Source of the DNA: Pseudomonas sp. ML96
GTDB taxonomy: Bacteria > Pseudomonadota > Gammaproteobacteria > Pseudomonadales > Pseudomonadaceae
NCBI RefSeq assembly: GCF_000761545.1
Contig: NZ_JPMY01000011.1
Span: forward strand, 62,001 to 126,000
Direction of reading: 5' to 3'
Length of the DNA stretch: 64,000 bases
The notes beneath the pieces are model-generated. The model was given only the letters and a program-made list of their open reading frames with translations, was not told the origin of the DNA and ran no database searches. Shown here piece after piece: positions 45,195 to 55,157 of this stretch; position 1 is the first letter of the stretch, and each line of letters opens with the position of its first letter. Made by a program: the position numbers and the translations under genes.

Positions 45195-46640
45195 ATGCAA
45201 TGGGAAACCGTGATCGGGCTGGAAATTCACGCTCAGCTCAGCACCCAATCGAAGATCTTCTCCGGCAGCGCCACCACCTTCGGCGCCGAGCCCAACACCC
45301 AGGCCAGCCTGGTCGACCTCGGCATGCCCGGCACCCTGCCGGTACTGAACGCCGAAGCCGTGCGCATGGCCTGCCAGTTCGGCCTGGCCATCGACGCCGA
45401 GATCGCGCCGACCAACGTCTTCGCCCGTAAGAACTACTTCTACCCGGACCTGCCGAAGGGCTACCAAACCAGCCAGATGGACCACCCCATCGTCGGCAAG
45501 GGCTTCCTCGACATCACCCTGGAAGACGGCACCGTCAAGCGCATCGGCATCACCCGCGCGCACCTGGAAGAAGACGCCGGCAAGAGCCTGCACGAAGACT
45601 TCCACGGCATGAGCGGCATCGACCTCAACCGCGCCGGCACGCCGCTGCTGGAGATCGTCTCCGAGCCGGACATCCGTTCGGCCAAGGAAGCCGTGGCCTA
45701 TGTGAAGGCCATCCACGCCCTGGTGCGCTACCTCGGCATCTGCGACGGCAACATGGCCGAAGGCTCGCTGCGCTGCGACTGCAACGTCTCGGTACGCCCC
45801 AAGGGCCAGGCCGAATTCGGCACCCGCGCCGAGATCAAGAACGTCAACTCGTTCCGCTTCATCGAGAAGGCGATCAACCACGAGGTGCAGCGCCAGATCG
45901 AGCTGATCGAAGACGGCGGCAAGGTCGTGCAGGAAACCCGCCTGTACGACCCGAACAAGGACCAGACGCGCTCCATGCGCAGCAAGGAAGAAGCCAACGA
46001 CTACCGTTACTTCCCCTGCCCGGACCTGCTGCCGGTGGTGATCGAGCGCAGCTTCCTCGATGACCTGCGCAGCCAGCTGCCGGAGTTGCCACCGCAGAAG
46101 CGCGAGCGCTTCGAGAGCCAGTTCGGCCTGTCCACCTACGACGCCAGCGTATTGAGCGCGAGCCGTGAGCTGGCCGACTACTTCGAGGTCGTCGAGAAGA
46201 CCTGTGGCGACGCCAAGCTGGCGGCCAACTGGGTGATGGGCGAGCTGTCCAGCCTGCTCAACAAGGACAACCTGGAAATCGAGCAGTCGCCGGTTTCCGC
46301 CCAGCACCTGGGCGAGATGATCCTGCGCCTGAAGGACGGCACCATCAACGGCAAGGCCGCGAAGACCGTATTCGCCGCCATGGCCGAAGGTGAAGGCTCA
46401 CCAGACCAGATCATCAAGGCCAAGGACCTGGTGCAGAACACCGACAGCGGCGCCGTCGAGAAGCTGCTCGACGAAGTACTGGCAGCCAACGCCGAGCAGG
46501 TCGAGCAGTACCGCGCCAGTGATGAGGCCAAGCGCGGCAAGATGTTCGGCTTCTTCGTCGGCCAGGCGATGAAGGCCGCCAAGGGCAAGGCCAACCCCGG
46601 CCAGGTGAACGAACTGCTCAAGAAAAAGCTCGAAAGCTAA
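45195..46640 (+). CDS. gatB: Asp/Glu-tRNA amidotransferase subunit GatB
   Basis: The 481-residue subunit that binds the misacylated tRNA and activates its carboxylate. It starts [20 protein letters not shown] and has [15 protein letters not shown] and ADYRYFP-like [13 protein letters not shown]; the C-terminal YqeY-like tail follows. The ATG at 45195 is chosen by homology; the frame is open upstream into gatA. Confidence 0.97.
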   Translation: MQWETVIGLEIHAQLSTQSKIFSGSATTFGAEPNTQASLVDLGMPGTLPVLNAEAVRMACQFGLAIDAEIAPTNVFARKNYFYPDLPKGYQTSQMDHPIVGKGFLDITLEDGTVKRIGITRAHLEEDAGKSLHEDFHGMSGIDLNRAGTPLLEIVSEPDIRSAKEAVAYVKAIHALVRYLGICDGNMAEGSLRCDCNVSVRPKGQAEFGTRAEIKNVNSFRFIEKAINHEVQRQIELIEDGGKVVQETRLYDPNKDQTRSMRSKEEANDYRYFPCPDLLPVVIERSFLDDLRSQLPELPPQKRERFESQFGLSTYDASVLSASRELADYFEVVEKTCGDAKLAANWVMGELSSLLNKDNLEIEQSPVSAQHLGEMILRLKDGTINGKAAKTVFAAMAEGEGSPDQIIKAKDLVQNTDSGAVEKLLDEVLAANAEQVEQYRASDEAKRGKMFGFFVGQAMKAAKGKANPGQVNELLKKKLES

Positions 46641-46650
46641 GAGCACAATG

Positions 46651-46675
46651 ACGCCGGGGAGACCCGGCGTTGTTC
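46651..46675 (+). terminator. Terminator-like hairpin after gatB
   Basis: Stem ACGCCGGG / CCCGGCGT (46651-46658, 46663-46670) with loop GAGA, followed by TGTTCTCT. It ends about 16 bp before the RlpA-like gene. Confidence 0.6.
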
Positions 46676-46690
46676 TCTCCGGGAACCGCC

Positions 46691-47149
46691 ATGCGCAAGA
46701 TTGCGACTTTCCTTCTGCCCTTGCTGTTGGTCGGCTGCGCCGGCCAGCAGATCACGCCGCGCACGCCGAACGAGCCGGTCAGCCCCGCGCCCAGGACCGC
46801 CCCGCCGGCAGCCACGCCGACGACGCCAGCCGCCAAGCCGGCAGCCAAGCCGAGCTATGTCGCCAAGGGCAAGGCCTCCTACTACGCCGCGCGCCACCAC
46901 GGCCGCCGTACCGCCAGCGGCGAGCGCCTGAGCAACCACGATCTGACCGCCGCCCACCGCGAGCTGCCCTTCGGCACCCGGGTCAAGGTCACCAACCTGA
47001 GCAATGGCCGCTCGGTGGTGGTGCGCATCACCGACCGCGGTCCGCATACCCGCGGGCGCCTGATCGACCTGTCGCAGGCAGCAGCCAAGCAGCTGGACAT
47101 GCTGCGCGCCGGTGTCGCCCAGGTACGCATCGAGACTGTGGATAACTGA
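46691..47149 (+). CDS. RlpA-like septal-ring lipoprotein (DPBB domain only)
   Basis: A 152-residue lipoprotein: signal with lipobox LLVGC (C16), a Pro/Ala-rich linker (to about residue 55) and a double-psi beta-barrel ([38 protein letters not shown]). The DPBB of RlpA is a lytic transglycosylase acting on peptide-free glycan. The SPOR domain of full RlpA is missing, so this is a short paralogue rather than rlpA itself. Confidence 0.9.
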   Translation: MRKIATFLLPLLLVGCAGQQITPRTPNEPVSPAPRTAPPAATPTTPAAKPAAKPSYVAKGKASYYAARHHGRRTASGERLSNHDLTAAHRELPFGTRVKVTNLSNGRSVVVRITDRGPHTRGRLIDLSQAAAKQLDMLRAGVAQVRIETVDN

Positions 47150-47160
47150 CGGAGCCTTCC

Positions 47161-47544
47161 ATGAGTGACAACGGTAAAGCCGGCGAGCTGGTTCGCCGCG
47201 AAGTGATGGGCGACGCCTTCGTCGACCGCGCCTTGAACAACGCCACCGAGTTCAGCCAACCGCTGCAGGAGTTCGTCAACGAACACGCCTGGGGCGGCGT
47301 CTGGACCCGCGGCGTGCTGGAGCGCAAGACCCGCAGCCTGATCACCCTGGCAGCACTGACCGCCCTAAAATGTCCGCAGGAGCTGAAGGGCCACGTGCGT
47401 GGCGCGCTGAACAACGGCTGCAGCGTGGAGGAAATCCGCGAGGCGCTGTTGCACTGCGCGGTGTACGCCGGCGTGCCGGCGGCCATCGATGCCTTCCGCG
47501 CAGCGCAGGAAGTGATCGATGCCTGGCAGGCGCCTCAGGGATAA
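47161..47544 (+). CDS. Carboxymuconolactone decarboxylase-family protein
   Basis: A 127-residue helical protein with the PcaC-like core (LERKTRSLITLAALTAL; ELKGHVRGALNNGCSVEEIREALLHCAVYAG). There is no CxxC, so AhpD-type peroxidase activity is unlikely. It may be a decarboxylase-like enzyme or of unknown role. The last 10 bases overlap the 3' end of convergent magF. Confidence 0.88.
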   Translation: MSDNGKAGELVRREVMGDAFVDRALNNATEFSQPLQEFVNEHAWGGVWTRGVLERKTRSLITLAALTALKCPQELKGHVRGALNNGCSVEEIREALLHCAVYAGVPAAIDAFRAAQEVIDAWQAPQG

Positions 47545-48323
47545 CTGAAGCGCTTCACCAGGGTCAGCTCACCTGGGGCACGCATCGGGATCAGGAAAGA
47601 CTCCTGCTTCTCGTTGGCCGTGCCCTCCTCGCTGATCAGCGTGACCTGCGCCGTGGTCAGCTCCTGCGCCGGGTTGCCACCCTCGCCGTAACCGCCACCG
47701 TAGTAATTGACGTAGACCAGGTACTCGCCCTTGAGCGGGGTCGGCGAGGCAATCATCTCCGGGCCGAAACCGCCGGTCACGTCGACGTCCAGCGCAGCAC
47801 CGTTGGCCAGGGCACGCTCGCCATACCAGGCATGACCACCATCGGGCGTCACCAGGTGTAGGTCGAGGTCGGTGTTGTCGCTGTCCCAGGACAGCACCAC
47901 GCGCAGGCGTGCCGGCGTCTCGCCGCTGCCGCCGTTGTAGAACTGCACGCGGCGCACCTGCTGGCCATCCGGGCTGCGCACTTCGACATTGTTGCTGCCG
48001 GCCGGGAACACGAACGGGCGGTCAAAGCCACCACCTTCCTGCACCTTGAGCGGCATGCTGATGCCGTTGACCACCAGGCGCGCCGGCGCACCGCTGGGCG
48101 CCTTGTCGGTGGCGCTGATCTGCCCGCGGATGCGCGCGCTGTCGCCCTGGTCCGGCGCACTGTTGACCGCCGAGGCCGGGTAGTTGACCTCCTGCATGAA
48201 GTGCGCACCCTCGTCCGAGCCGGTGCGCCAGCCGGCGCGCGGGGTGTCCAGGGTGATGCCGGCGAAGGCGCCGAGCGGCATGGCGCAGGCCAGGATGGCG
48301 AGGGGATACAGGCGATGGTTCAT
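47535..48323 (-). CDS. magF: MagF, periplasmic DUF2135 protein
   Basis: A 262-residue exported protein (signal about residues 1-21, ending GAFA) with a beta-rich DUF2135 domain (VRRVQFYNGGSGETPARLRV; DNTDLDLHLVTPDGGHAWYG). It is a paralogue of MagA at the other end of the operon. In P. aeruginosa MagF was found in an inner-membrane complex with MagA, MagB and MagD. The ATG overlaps the magE stop (ATGA). Confidence 0.88.
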   Translation of the reverse strand: MNHRLYPLAILACAMPLGAFAGITLDTPRAGWRTGSDEGAHFMQEVNYPASAVNSAPDQGDSARIRGQISATDKAPSGAPARLVVNGISMPLKVQEGGGFDRPFVFPAGSNNVEVRSPDGQQVRRVQFYNGGSGETPARLRVVLSWDSDNTDLDLHLVTPDGGHAWYGERALANGAALDVDVTGGFGPEMIASPTPLKGEYLVYVNYYGGGYGEGGNPAQELTTAQVTLISEEGTANEKQESFLIPMRAPGELTLVKRFSYP

Positions 48324-49969
48324 GGCTGAGCTTCCAGCAGCAGATGGCGGGCGAGGCCCTCGATGTAGGTTTCATCTTGGCCATTCGGATGGGCGTCGAA
48401 GGCCAGGTGCAGGTATTCGTGGGTCAGGTCGAGGCGGTCCTGCAGCGACAGCAGGCCGCGCACGTAGATACGTCGGTGCTCGCGATCGACATGCGGGCTG
48501 CCACTGTGCAGGCGGCACACGGCGAACTCGGCGGTCTCGGCATAGCCCGGCTCGCTGTCCAGCAGTTCGCGCCAGCGCCGACGCTGGCCGTGCAGCCAGT
48601 CCTCGGCGGCCGGCAACGGCTGGCAGGCAGCCACCGGCCGGTCCCAGCGTCCCAGGCTGGCGCGCGGGAAGGCGCGGGCGAGGATCGCGGTGTAGCGCAG
48701 GCCGGACTGCGCCTGTTCTACGGCCTGGCTCCAGGCCAGGCGATCCGCGCCAGGCTCATCCGCGTGATAGGTGACGGTACTGCCGGCCAGCACCAGATCG
48801 GCAGTCCAGGCCGCGACCTCGCGCGCAGCAGCGCTGGCCGGGCGCGGGGCAACCCGCTGCTGGGCGCTGCTGTCGCGGATCGCCAGGCACTCGCCACGGC
48901 GCTCGCCGTTCTGCAGCAGATAGCTGCGGATGCTCACCGCCAGGGCCTTGGCCGCTTCGGCCGGCTGCGCCGCCGCCTCGCGGTCGAGTACCCGCGCCAC
49001 GTATTCCTCGCGGCTCAGGCGCGCCACCAGCTTGGGCTGCTCGCCAGCCAGCAGAAACAGCTCGCCCTGGCTCTCGATGTCCAAGGCGTTGCCGTTGACG
49101 AACTCTGCCCGGTAACGCCCGCGTAGCGCCCCAGACTGGCTGACCGCAGCGCCGTCCGCGCGCGCCAGGCTGCGCATCGGATAACGGTCGAACAGCGCTA
49201 CCTCGACACAACCGCCCGGCTCCGCCGGCCAGGGCGCCGGCAGCACCTTGCCGAGAACCTCGGCATGACGCTTGAGCACGCCCTGACTGGTGCCAGAGCC
49301 ACCGGCCCAGAGCGGCGTGCCGTCGGCCAGCCAGCCGGCGAAGCCACCCTGGCGCGCCTGGGCATCGCCATCGGCCAGCCAGCTCCAGGTCTTCACCCGC
49401 AGGCGCCCGCCAAGCGGGCCGAGCAGCGCGCCGTCACCGGCATTCGCCGTCACATCCAGCAGCACGCGACGCGCCTCGGCCTGGACCGGCAGCGTGGCCA
49501 GGCTGTCGAGCAATTCACCCACCGCGACCCGCCGCTGCGGCTGCAGCTGGTCGAGGTCGAGCAACCATTGCGGCGCATGGCGCGCTTGCCAGTAGTCGTG
49601 CCACTCACCGGCCTGCAGGCCGAGACGCTGCGGTGCGAAGTACAGGCCGCAGGAGCGCACCAGCGCCTGGTCGCGGTCGATGCGCTCGCCGGCTGCGCAG
49701 CAATAGACCTCCTCGCGATCCTGACCGGTGCAGGAATAGCCCGGGTCGGGCAGCTGGCGGTCGACCTGGTAGGCGTAGACGAACAGCTTCCACAGGCTGC
49801 CCAGCGGCGCCTCCAGGCCCGCCGGCAACGGCTCACGGGACAGTAGCTGCTGCTCGTCCAGACGCAGCAGCTCGGCGCCCTGCGGCGTGTGCCAGGCCAG
49901 CTGCAGCGGCGCCGGCCCGGCCGACGCCAGCAGCGGCGGCAACAGCGCCAGCCAGGCGAACGCGCGCAT
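48320..49969 (-). CDS. magE: MagE, exported multidomain protein (YfaQ/DUF2300 type)
   Basis: A 549-residue exported protein (signal about 1-18). I see three parts. Residues ~50-220 resemble a degenerate penicillin-binding fold: SLWK (58-61) as SxxK, then RSCGLYF where PBPs have SCN-YF, and VKTW (192-195) where they have KTG. Residues 321-352 (EEYVARVLDREAAAQP, then AKALAVSIRSYLL) match the SpoIID pattern with E331 in the catalytic place. The C-terminus has HEYLH (517-521), an HExxH zinc-protease motif, with E533 and E537 as possible third ligands. The assignments are mine from motif reading. The start at 49969 lies two bases after the magD stop. Confidence 0.82.
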   Translation of the reverse strand: MRAFAWLALLPPLLASAGPAPLQLAWHTPQGAELLRLDEQQLLSREPLPAGLEAPLGSLWKLFVYAYQVDRQLPDPGYSCTGQDREEVYCCAAGERIDRDQALVRSCGLYFAPQRLGLQAGEWHDYWQARHAPQWLLDLDQLQPQRRVAVGELLDSLATLPVQAEARRVLLDVTANAGDGALLGPLGGRLRVKTWSWLADGDAQARQGGFAGWLADGTPLWAGGSGTSQGVLKRHAEVLGKVLPAPWPAEPGGCVEVALFDRYPMRSLARADGAAVSQSGALRGRYRAEFVNGNALDIESQGELFLLAGEQPKLVARLSREEYVARVLDREAAAQPAEAAKALAVSIRSYLLQNGERRGECLAIRDSSAQQRVAPRPASAAAREVAAWTADLVLAGSTVTYHADEPGADRLAWSQAVEQAQSGLRYTAILARAFPRASLGRWDRPVAACQPLPAAEDWLHGQRRRWRELLDSEPGYAETAEFAVCRLHSGSPHVDREHRRIYVRGLLSLQDRLDLTHEYLHLAFDAHPNGQDETYIEGLARHLLLEAQP

Positions 49970-49971
49970 CC

Positions 49972-52900
49972 TTACTCGACCTTCAGCTCGGCCAGCGCCG
50001 GCTTCTGCTCGAAGGCCTGGGCCTGCGGGTCGTACATGCGCGAGTAGCGCGCCGGCGGCAGGTGGAACTCGCCTTTCTGCGAGAAGCGCACCAGGTGGCG
50101 CAGCGTGATAGTGCCCTGCAGGCTGTCCACCGGCACCGCATAGAGCAGTTGACCCGGCTCGTGGCGGGCCTTCTCCAGCGGCGCCGCCTCTTCCGAATCC
50201 AGGCCGCTGACCTGCAGACCCCAAGTGGTGCGCTCGACGTCCGCGCCCGGCGGCAGCGGTACCTCCAGCAGGCCGTAACGGCGCGGTGTCTCGGCCTCGC
50301 TCTGCAGGGTGATCTCGTCCAGATACAGCTGGTCGCCGGAGATCGGGCCGTCGCCCACCTCCTCGGCGCTGAAGCTGAATGCCGCTTCGCCCGGCACCAG
50401 GCGCAGCAGGCGGCGGGTGACCTTCACCTCGAGCGGACCGCTCGGCGGCGTAGCGGCGCTGTCATAGCTGAGCGCTGCAACCAGCGGGCTACCCAGCTCG
50501 GCCGGCAACTCCAGCGCGCTCGGCGGCTGGTTACCTTGCCACTGCCACAGAGTCTCACCGCTGGCGCCTTCGCGAGCCTGCCAGCCGCCCCCCGGCTGCG
50601 ACACCGCGACCAGCGGGGCATCGCCCAGGCGACGCTGCAGCCAGGTCAGCGCCAGGGCCCGTTCCAGGGTGGCCTGGGCCGGAGTCAGGCGCTGCAGCAG
50701 AGCATTGATCTGCAGCGGATCGACCGGCCCGCGGGACAGACGCACCGCCTCGGCGAACGGCTGGGTGCTGGCCGCGACGCGCTCGCGAGCTGCGGCCAGG
50801 CCAACAGCGAAGCGCGGCGGCAGACCAATCTTGCTGCCGGCCATATCGGCGGCCAGTACGCGGGCCAGGTCCAGACCCAGGCGCGAGTCCGGGTAGGCCA
50901 TGACCAGACTGGTCTCGCCGCTGTCGTCCAGCGCCACCTCCTCGCCCTCGTCTGCGTTGGCCAGGTCCTCCAGCAGGCCCTTGAGCAGGGTCTCTGTGGG
51001 CAGCTGCATCTCGCGGGCGAAGCTGAGGATCAGTGCGCGCTGCAGCAGCGGTACGGCGGGCGCCTGCTGGGCGTAGATGTCCAGCACGCGCTGCCAGTGC
51101 TCAGGCGGCAGCTGCACGGCCAGGGCGCGGCTGGCATGCCAGTCGGCGTAGTAGGCGTAGGCAGTGAGGAAGGCATCGGCGTTCTCACCCTCGCCCCACC
51201 AGGTGAAGGTCGCTTCCGGCCCGGCCATCTGCACCAGGCGCAAGCGGCTGTTCTGCATGATCAGGCGCAGGCGATCGCCGATACGCGCCTCTCCCTTGGC
51301 CAAGGTCGGGTAGGCCAGGCTCAGCGGCAGCAGCCGGCTGGCGGTCTGCTCGACGCAGCCGTAGGGGTATTCCAACAGGTCGTCGAGGGCCGAACGGAAC
51401 AGCATCTGGCTGCTGTCGCCGAGGCGCAGGCGGATATTGCTGGCGTCCGCCGGCAGGGTCAGCGGATTGCTGCCCGGGTTAAGCGCCATGTTCTGCACAT
51501 GCAGGCGCTGCCAGCCTTCACCGGCCACGCGCAGACCCACGGCCAGGGCGTCGATCGGTTTGCCGTCCTGCACCAGTTCGGCAGTCAGCTCGCCGGCAGC
51601 CAGGGCAGTCGGTGGTAGGGACAGGTAGTTGGCGCCGCGGGCCAGCTCGACCTTCTGCCGCTGCTCCTGACCGGCGAAGCGGGTGACCAGCTCGGCCTCG
51701 GTTTCCTCTTCGCCCTGGTTGAAGGCGAACAGGCCCAGCTGCGGCTTGTCGCCGTCGCGGAACAGGGTTGGCCCGCTCCACTTCAGGTACAGCGGCTTCT
51801 CGGAGCGGATGAACTGTTTCTTCTGTCCCACTTCGCCGCCCTCGTCGACCGCGCGCACGGTGATGCGCCAGCGGGTCAGCGAGTCGGGCATGCGGAAGCT
51901 GAACTGCGCCTTGCCCTGGGCATCGGTGGTCAGGTCCGGCTGCCAGGTAGCGGTGTCGACTTCCTCGCGGCGCGGCCGCTCCAGCACCTTGACCCCGCGC
52001 TCGCTGCGGTTGGCCCGCCCCGGTGCGCTGGCGTTGCCCGGCAGGGCCACGTCGTAGCTGATGAACGACAGGCTGGCGCTGGTGCGCACGTTGTTGCGCC
52101 GCGGGTGATAGAAGAACTGGTCGATGCCCGGAGCGATCTCCGGCTGCAGGGCGTAGATCATCTCGTCCACTACGCTCACCGTCAGGCGGGTGGCGGCCGG
52201 CTGGCCCTTGAACTGGGTGGCGAGGTCGACGGTGACCGTCTCACCCGGCTGGTAGAGCTCCTTGTCGGTGCTCACCGCGATCTCGATCTGCGCCTTGGCC
52301 ACCTTGATCCCGGCGTTCTGGAAGCTGTAGTCGCCACCCTTGGTGTAGAGCACCGAGAAGGTCAGGTTAGGGGCGAAGTGGTCGTCCACCGGGATGCGCG
52401 CGCGGTACTGGGTGTCGTTGAGCTTCTCCAGCTTGAGCCAGTCACCACCGGCCGATAGCAGCGCGGTGGCCTCGACCTTGTCGCGCTCCAGGGTCAGCAG
52501 CGCGTCACCCACCGCTTCGGGGAAGGTGATCAGCGCCAGCGCCTCGTCACCCGGCTGGTACTGGTCGCGGTCGAACACCACTTCGACGGTGCCGGCCACT
52601 GCTTTGAGCCCGCTGCCGCTGACCGAGTGGCCGGTGGCGCCGAGGATCAGGCCGTGTTCGTCCTTGAGGGTGATGTTGTAGGTGCCGGGATGCTCGAAGC
52701 TCAGGCTGAAGCCCTGCTCGTCGTCGCCCAGGCTGGCGCTGTGCTTGCTCTGGTCTTCAAGGCGCACCCACTCGTAGCTGGCCGGCTTGAGTTCGGTCGG
52801 CTGCTCGCTGCGGTAGCTGAACTGCACGGCCTCGCCGGCGGCGCTGAAGCGCTGCGGTGCCTCCAGGCGATAGCGGGCTGCGCCACGCTCGATAAGGATT

Positions 52901-54516
52901 TCCTTGCTGGTCTTGACCCGGTAGGCAGCGCCGTCGCTGGCGAACACGGTCAGCAGGTAGCGGCTGGGCTTGTCGGCGGCCGGCAGCTCGAAAGCGGCGC
53001 GGCCCTTGTCGTCGGTGGCCAGCTCGCTGCTGCTGAGCTCGACCGGGAACTGGCCGAGGTACTGCAGCTCGTTGTCGATCATCGACAGCTGCTGGGCACG
53101 CAGGCTCAGCTGCAGGCGCGCATTCTTCACCGGTTTGCCGTCCGGGTAGAGCAGCACCAGGTTGCCGGTGACCTTGTCGCCGGTGCGGAAGTCCGGTTTG
53201 GCCAGATCGAGGGCGACCTCGAAGTGCGGCTTGATGTAGTCGGCGACGCGGAAGGCGCTGCTGTACAGCTGATCGCGGTAGAGGAAGCGCAGCTCGTAGC
53301 CGCCGGCCACAGCGTTGTCCGGCAGCTGGAAGCGGCCCTGGGTGCCGGCCTTGGCATCCAGGTTCAGGTCCAGGGTCTGCAGGGTGGTGCCGTTGGCATC
53401 GAGCACCGCCAGCTTGAGCGGCGCGGCCTCGGCGGCCTTGGAGTCGCGCGCGCTGGTGAACTCGCGGCCGACGATCTTCACCTCGACCCAATCGCCGGGG
53501 CGGTACAGCGGACGGTCAGTGAAGGCGTAGAGCTTGGTGTCGTAGATCTCGCTGTCGTAGTAGAAGTTTTCCGAGACGAACACGCCGCCCTCGGCGTCCT
53601 CGCCGAGCAAATAGGAACGCTCCGGGCTGGCGTGTTCCAGGCGCAGCAGGCCCTGGGTATCGGTACTGCCGCTGCGCATCACGCCCAGGCCGTCGGTCCA
53701 CAGCACCTTGGCGCCGGCCACGGCGCTGCCTTCATGCTTGCGCGCGGTCCACACCAGCAGTTCCTTGCCGGCGATCTTGCTCACCGCCACGGTGTTGGAG
53801 ACGAACAGCACGGTGGTCGCGCGGAACTTGCCGACCAGCGCCTCGACCAGGTACAGACCGGGCTTGAGCTTGCCCAGCGGGATATAGACGTTGCCGGGGT
53901 TGACGGTGACAAAGGAACTGGACGAGCCGGCCAGCTCAACACCCTTGGGCGGCTGGATGGCCTTGGCGTCCCACAGCGGGTAGCGGAACTGGGTCACCAG
54001 CGGCACGCCCTTCATTGGCGCGTATTGCGGCTGGGCCTCGAAGGGGGTCGGCGCCTTGATCGCATCACCCATCTTCAGTTCCGGCGCTTCCTCGGTCACC
54101 TGCACCCGTGACTCGTAGGAGAAGGCCCGCTGCATCACCCGACGCGACTTGCGGTACCAGTTGTCCCACAGGTAGGCCAGGGTGTTGGATAGCCCCTCGC
54201 CCTTGTACTGCCCTTCGGCTACCACCCGGTGCAGGTTCTTCTGCCGCTTGAGGAACTCCAGCGGCTGCTCGATGCGGTACACGCGCACGTCCACACCGCC
54301 GTAGGGCTCCATCATGTAGCGACGGTAGTCGCGGCCCGGCGCCTCCAGGCGCACCTTGGCCACTTCGTCGCTGGCGAAGCTGCTGTCGGCCAGGAGGAAG
54401 AACGACTGCCCGGCCACCGGCGAGTAGCCGCTGGACTCGACACTGTCCTCGGCCTGGGCGGCCAGCGGCAGCAGCGTGGCCAGCAGGGCCGTGGCGGCGA
54501 GACGCAGCAGGCCCAT
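49972..54516 (-). CDS. magD: MagD, bacterial alpha-2-macroglobulin
   Basis: A 1514-residue periplasmic protease-trap homologue of alpha-2-macroglobulin. A signal peptide (about 1-23, ending AQA) leads into repeated MG beta domains. The bait region is likely near residues 820-890, the thioester domain has YGCVEQT with C1054, and an alpha/alpha-toroid follows. I start it at the ATG at 54516, six bases after AAAGGA; an upstream ATG at 54531 overlaps the magC stop but has no ribosome-binding site. In P. aeruginosa MagD binds elastase and is cut from 165 to 100 kDa, under RetS/RsmA control. Confidence 0.95.
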   Translation of the reverse strand: MGLLRLAATALLATLLPLAAQAEDSVESSGYSPVAGQSFFLLADSSFASDEVAKVRLEAPGRDYRRYMMEPYGGVDVRVYRIEQPLEFLKRQKNLHRVVAEGQYKGEGLSNTLAYLWDNWYRKSRRVMQRAFSYESRVQVTEEAPELKMGDAIKAPTPFEAQPQYAPMKGVPLVTQFRYPLWDAKAIQPPKGVELAGSSSSFVTVNPGNVYIPLGKLKPGLYLVEALVGKFRATTVLFVSNTVAVSKIAGKELLVWTARKHEGSAVAGAKVLWTDGLGVMRSGSTDTQGLLRLEHASPERSYLLGEDAEGGVFVSENFYYDSEIYDTKLYAFTDRPLYRPGDWVEVKIVGREFTSARDSKAAEAAPLKLAVLDANGTTLQTLDLNLDAKAGTQGRFQLPDNAVAGGYELRFLYRDQLYSSAFRVADYIKPHFEVALDLAKPDFRTGDKVTGNLVLLYPDGKPVKNARLQLSLRAQQLSMIDNELQYLGQFPVELSSSELATDDKGRAAFELPAADKPSRYLLTVFASDGAAYRVKTSKEILIERGAARYRLEAPQRFSAAGEAVQFSYRSEQPTELKPASYEWVRLEDQSKHSASLGDDEQGFSLSFEHPGTYNITLKDEHGLILGATGHSVSGSGLKAVAGTVEVVFDRDQYQPGDEALALITFPEAVGDALLTLERDKVEATALLSAGGDWLKLEKLNDTQYRARIPVDDHFAPNLTFSVLYTKGGDYSFQNAGIKVAKAQIEIAVSTDKELYQPGETVTVDLATQFKGQPAATRLTVSVVDEMIYALQPEIAPGIDQFFYHPRRNNVRTSASLSFISYDVALPGNASAPGRANRSERGVKVLERPRREEVDTATWQPDLTTDAQGKAQFSFRMPDSLTRWRITVRAVDEGGEVGQKKQFIRSEKPLYLKWSGPTLFRDGDKPQLGLFAFNQGEEETEAELVTRFAGQEQRQKVELARGANYLSLPPTALAAGELTAELVQDGKPIDALAVGLRVAGEGWQRLHVQNMALNPGSNPLTLPADASNIRLRLGDSSQMLFRSALDDLLEYPYGCVEQTASRLLPLSLAYPTLAKGEARIGDRLRLIMQNSRLRLVQMAGPEATFTWWGEGENADAFLTAYAYYADWHASRALAVQLPPEHWQRVLDIYAQQAPAVPLLQRALILSFAREMQLPTETLLKGLLEDLANADEGEEVALDDSGETSLVMAYPDSRLGLDLARVLAADMAGSKIGLPPRFAVGLAAARERVAASTQPFAEAVRLSRGPVDPLQINALLQRLTPAQATLERALALTWLQRRLGDAPLVAVSQPGGGWQAREGASGETLWQWQGNQPPSALELPAELGSPLVAALSYDSAATPPSGPLEVKVTRRLLRLVPGEAAFSFSAEEVGDGPISGDQLYLDEITLQSEAETPRRYGLLEVPLPPGADVERTTWGLQVSGLDSEEAAPLEKARHEPGQLLYAVPVDSLQGTITLRHLVRFSQKGEFHLPPARYSRMYDPQAQAFEQKPALAELKVE

Positions 54517-54527
54517 CGGCGATCCTT

Positions 54528-55157
54528 TCATCGACTGAGAAAATGCAGTCGGTAGACGCCAATGAAGTTGGGGTTGGATGCGTCGGGAATCCATCGGGTG
54601 TCCTTCCATGTCATCAGTTGCTGCAGGCTCACGGAGCGCATGCCGTTGTCGGTCGGGGTGGTGGTGCCGGTGTGGTAGACGATGTTGCGGCCCATCCAGA
54701 TCATCAGGTGCTGCTCGTCGCCCTGATCGAAGAAGATCAGGTCGCCGGGGCGCGCCTGGTTGAGGTCGCGACCCACCAGGGCGCTGTTGAACTGGATCAG
54801 CTTGATCGCGTTGACGTAGGGGCCGAGCTTGCCGCCGCCCTGTTGCCACTGCTGGGCCAGGCCGCGCTGGGCCTCGCTCAGCTCCAGCTCCGGCGGCAGG
54901 TAGCGGTTGCTCAAGCCATTGGCGTGCAACCACTTGGCGTCGTGTACCTTGAGCGCCTCGTTGGCGGCGAAGCGCACCAGGCCGGCGCAGTCCTGCTGAT
55001 GCCAGCGCGGGCTGGGACCCTGGCGCAGCTGCTCCTGGGCGATGCGCACGAACCAGGCGCGAAACACCTGGGACTGCTGCACGTCCAGCGCCGGCGCGTT
55101 GGCCCATGCCGGCGCGCCAAGGGCGAGCAGCAGAGCGCCGATCAGCAGTCGCCTCAC
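54528..55157 (-). CDS. magC: MagC, DUF1175 protein with NlpC/P60-like layout
   Basis: A 209-residue exported protein (signal ending PAWA). It shows a papain-like NlpC/P60 arrangement: cysteine C57 in [10 protein letters not shown], then RPGDLIFF and histidine H150 in EQHLMIWMG, with H162 in VYHTG. This suggests a peptidoglycan peptidase or related amidase. Start: GTG at 55157 overlaps the magB stop (GTGA) and begins the signal peptide cleanly. ATG 55184 or TTG 55190 would add nine or eleven residues. Confidence 0.82.
   Translation of the reverse strand: MRRLLIGALLLALGAPAWANAPALDVQQSQVFRAWFVRIAQEQLRQGPSPRWHQQDCAGLVRFAANEALKVHDAKWLHANGLSNRYLPPELELSEAQRGLAQQWQQGGGKLGPYVNAIKLIQFNSALVGRDLNQARPGDLIFFDQGDEQHLMIWMGRNIVYHTGTTTPTDNGMRSVSLQQLMTWKDTRWIPDASNPNFIGVYRLHFLSR

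Noticed and set aside
46691..47149. Full RlpA
   Set aside because: Only the lipoprotein signal and the double-psi barrel are present; the SPOR domain is absent.
47161..47544. AhpD-type peroxidase
   Set aside because: The family core is present, but the CxxC motif needed for peroxidase activity is missing.
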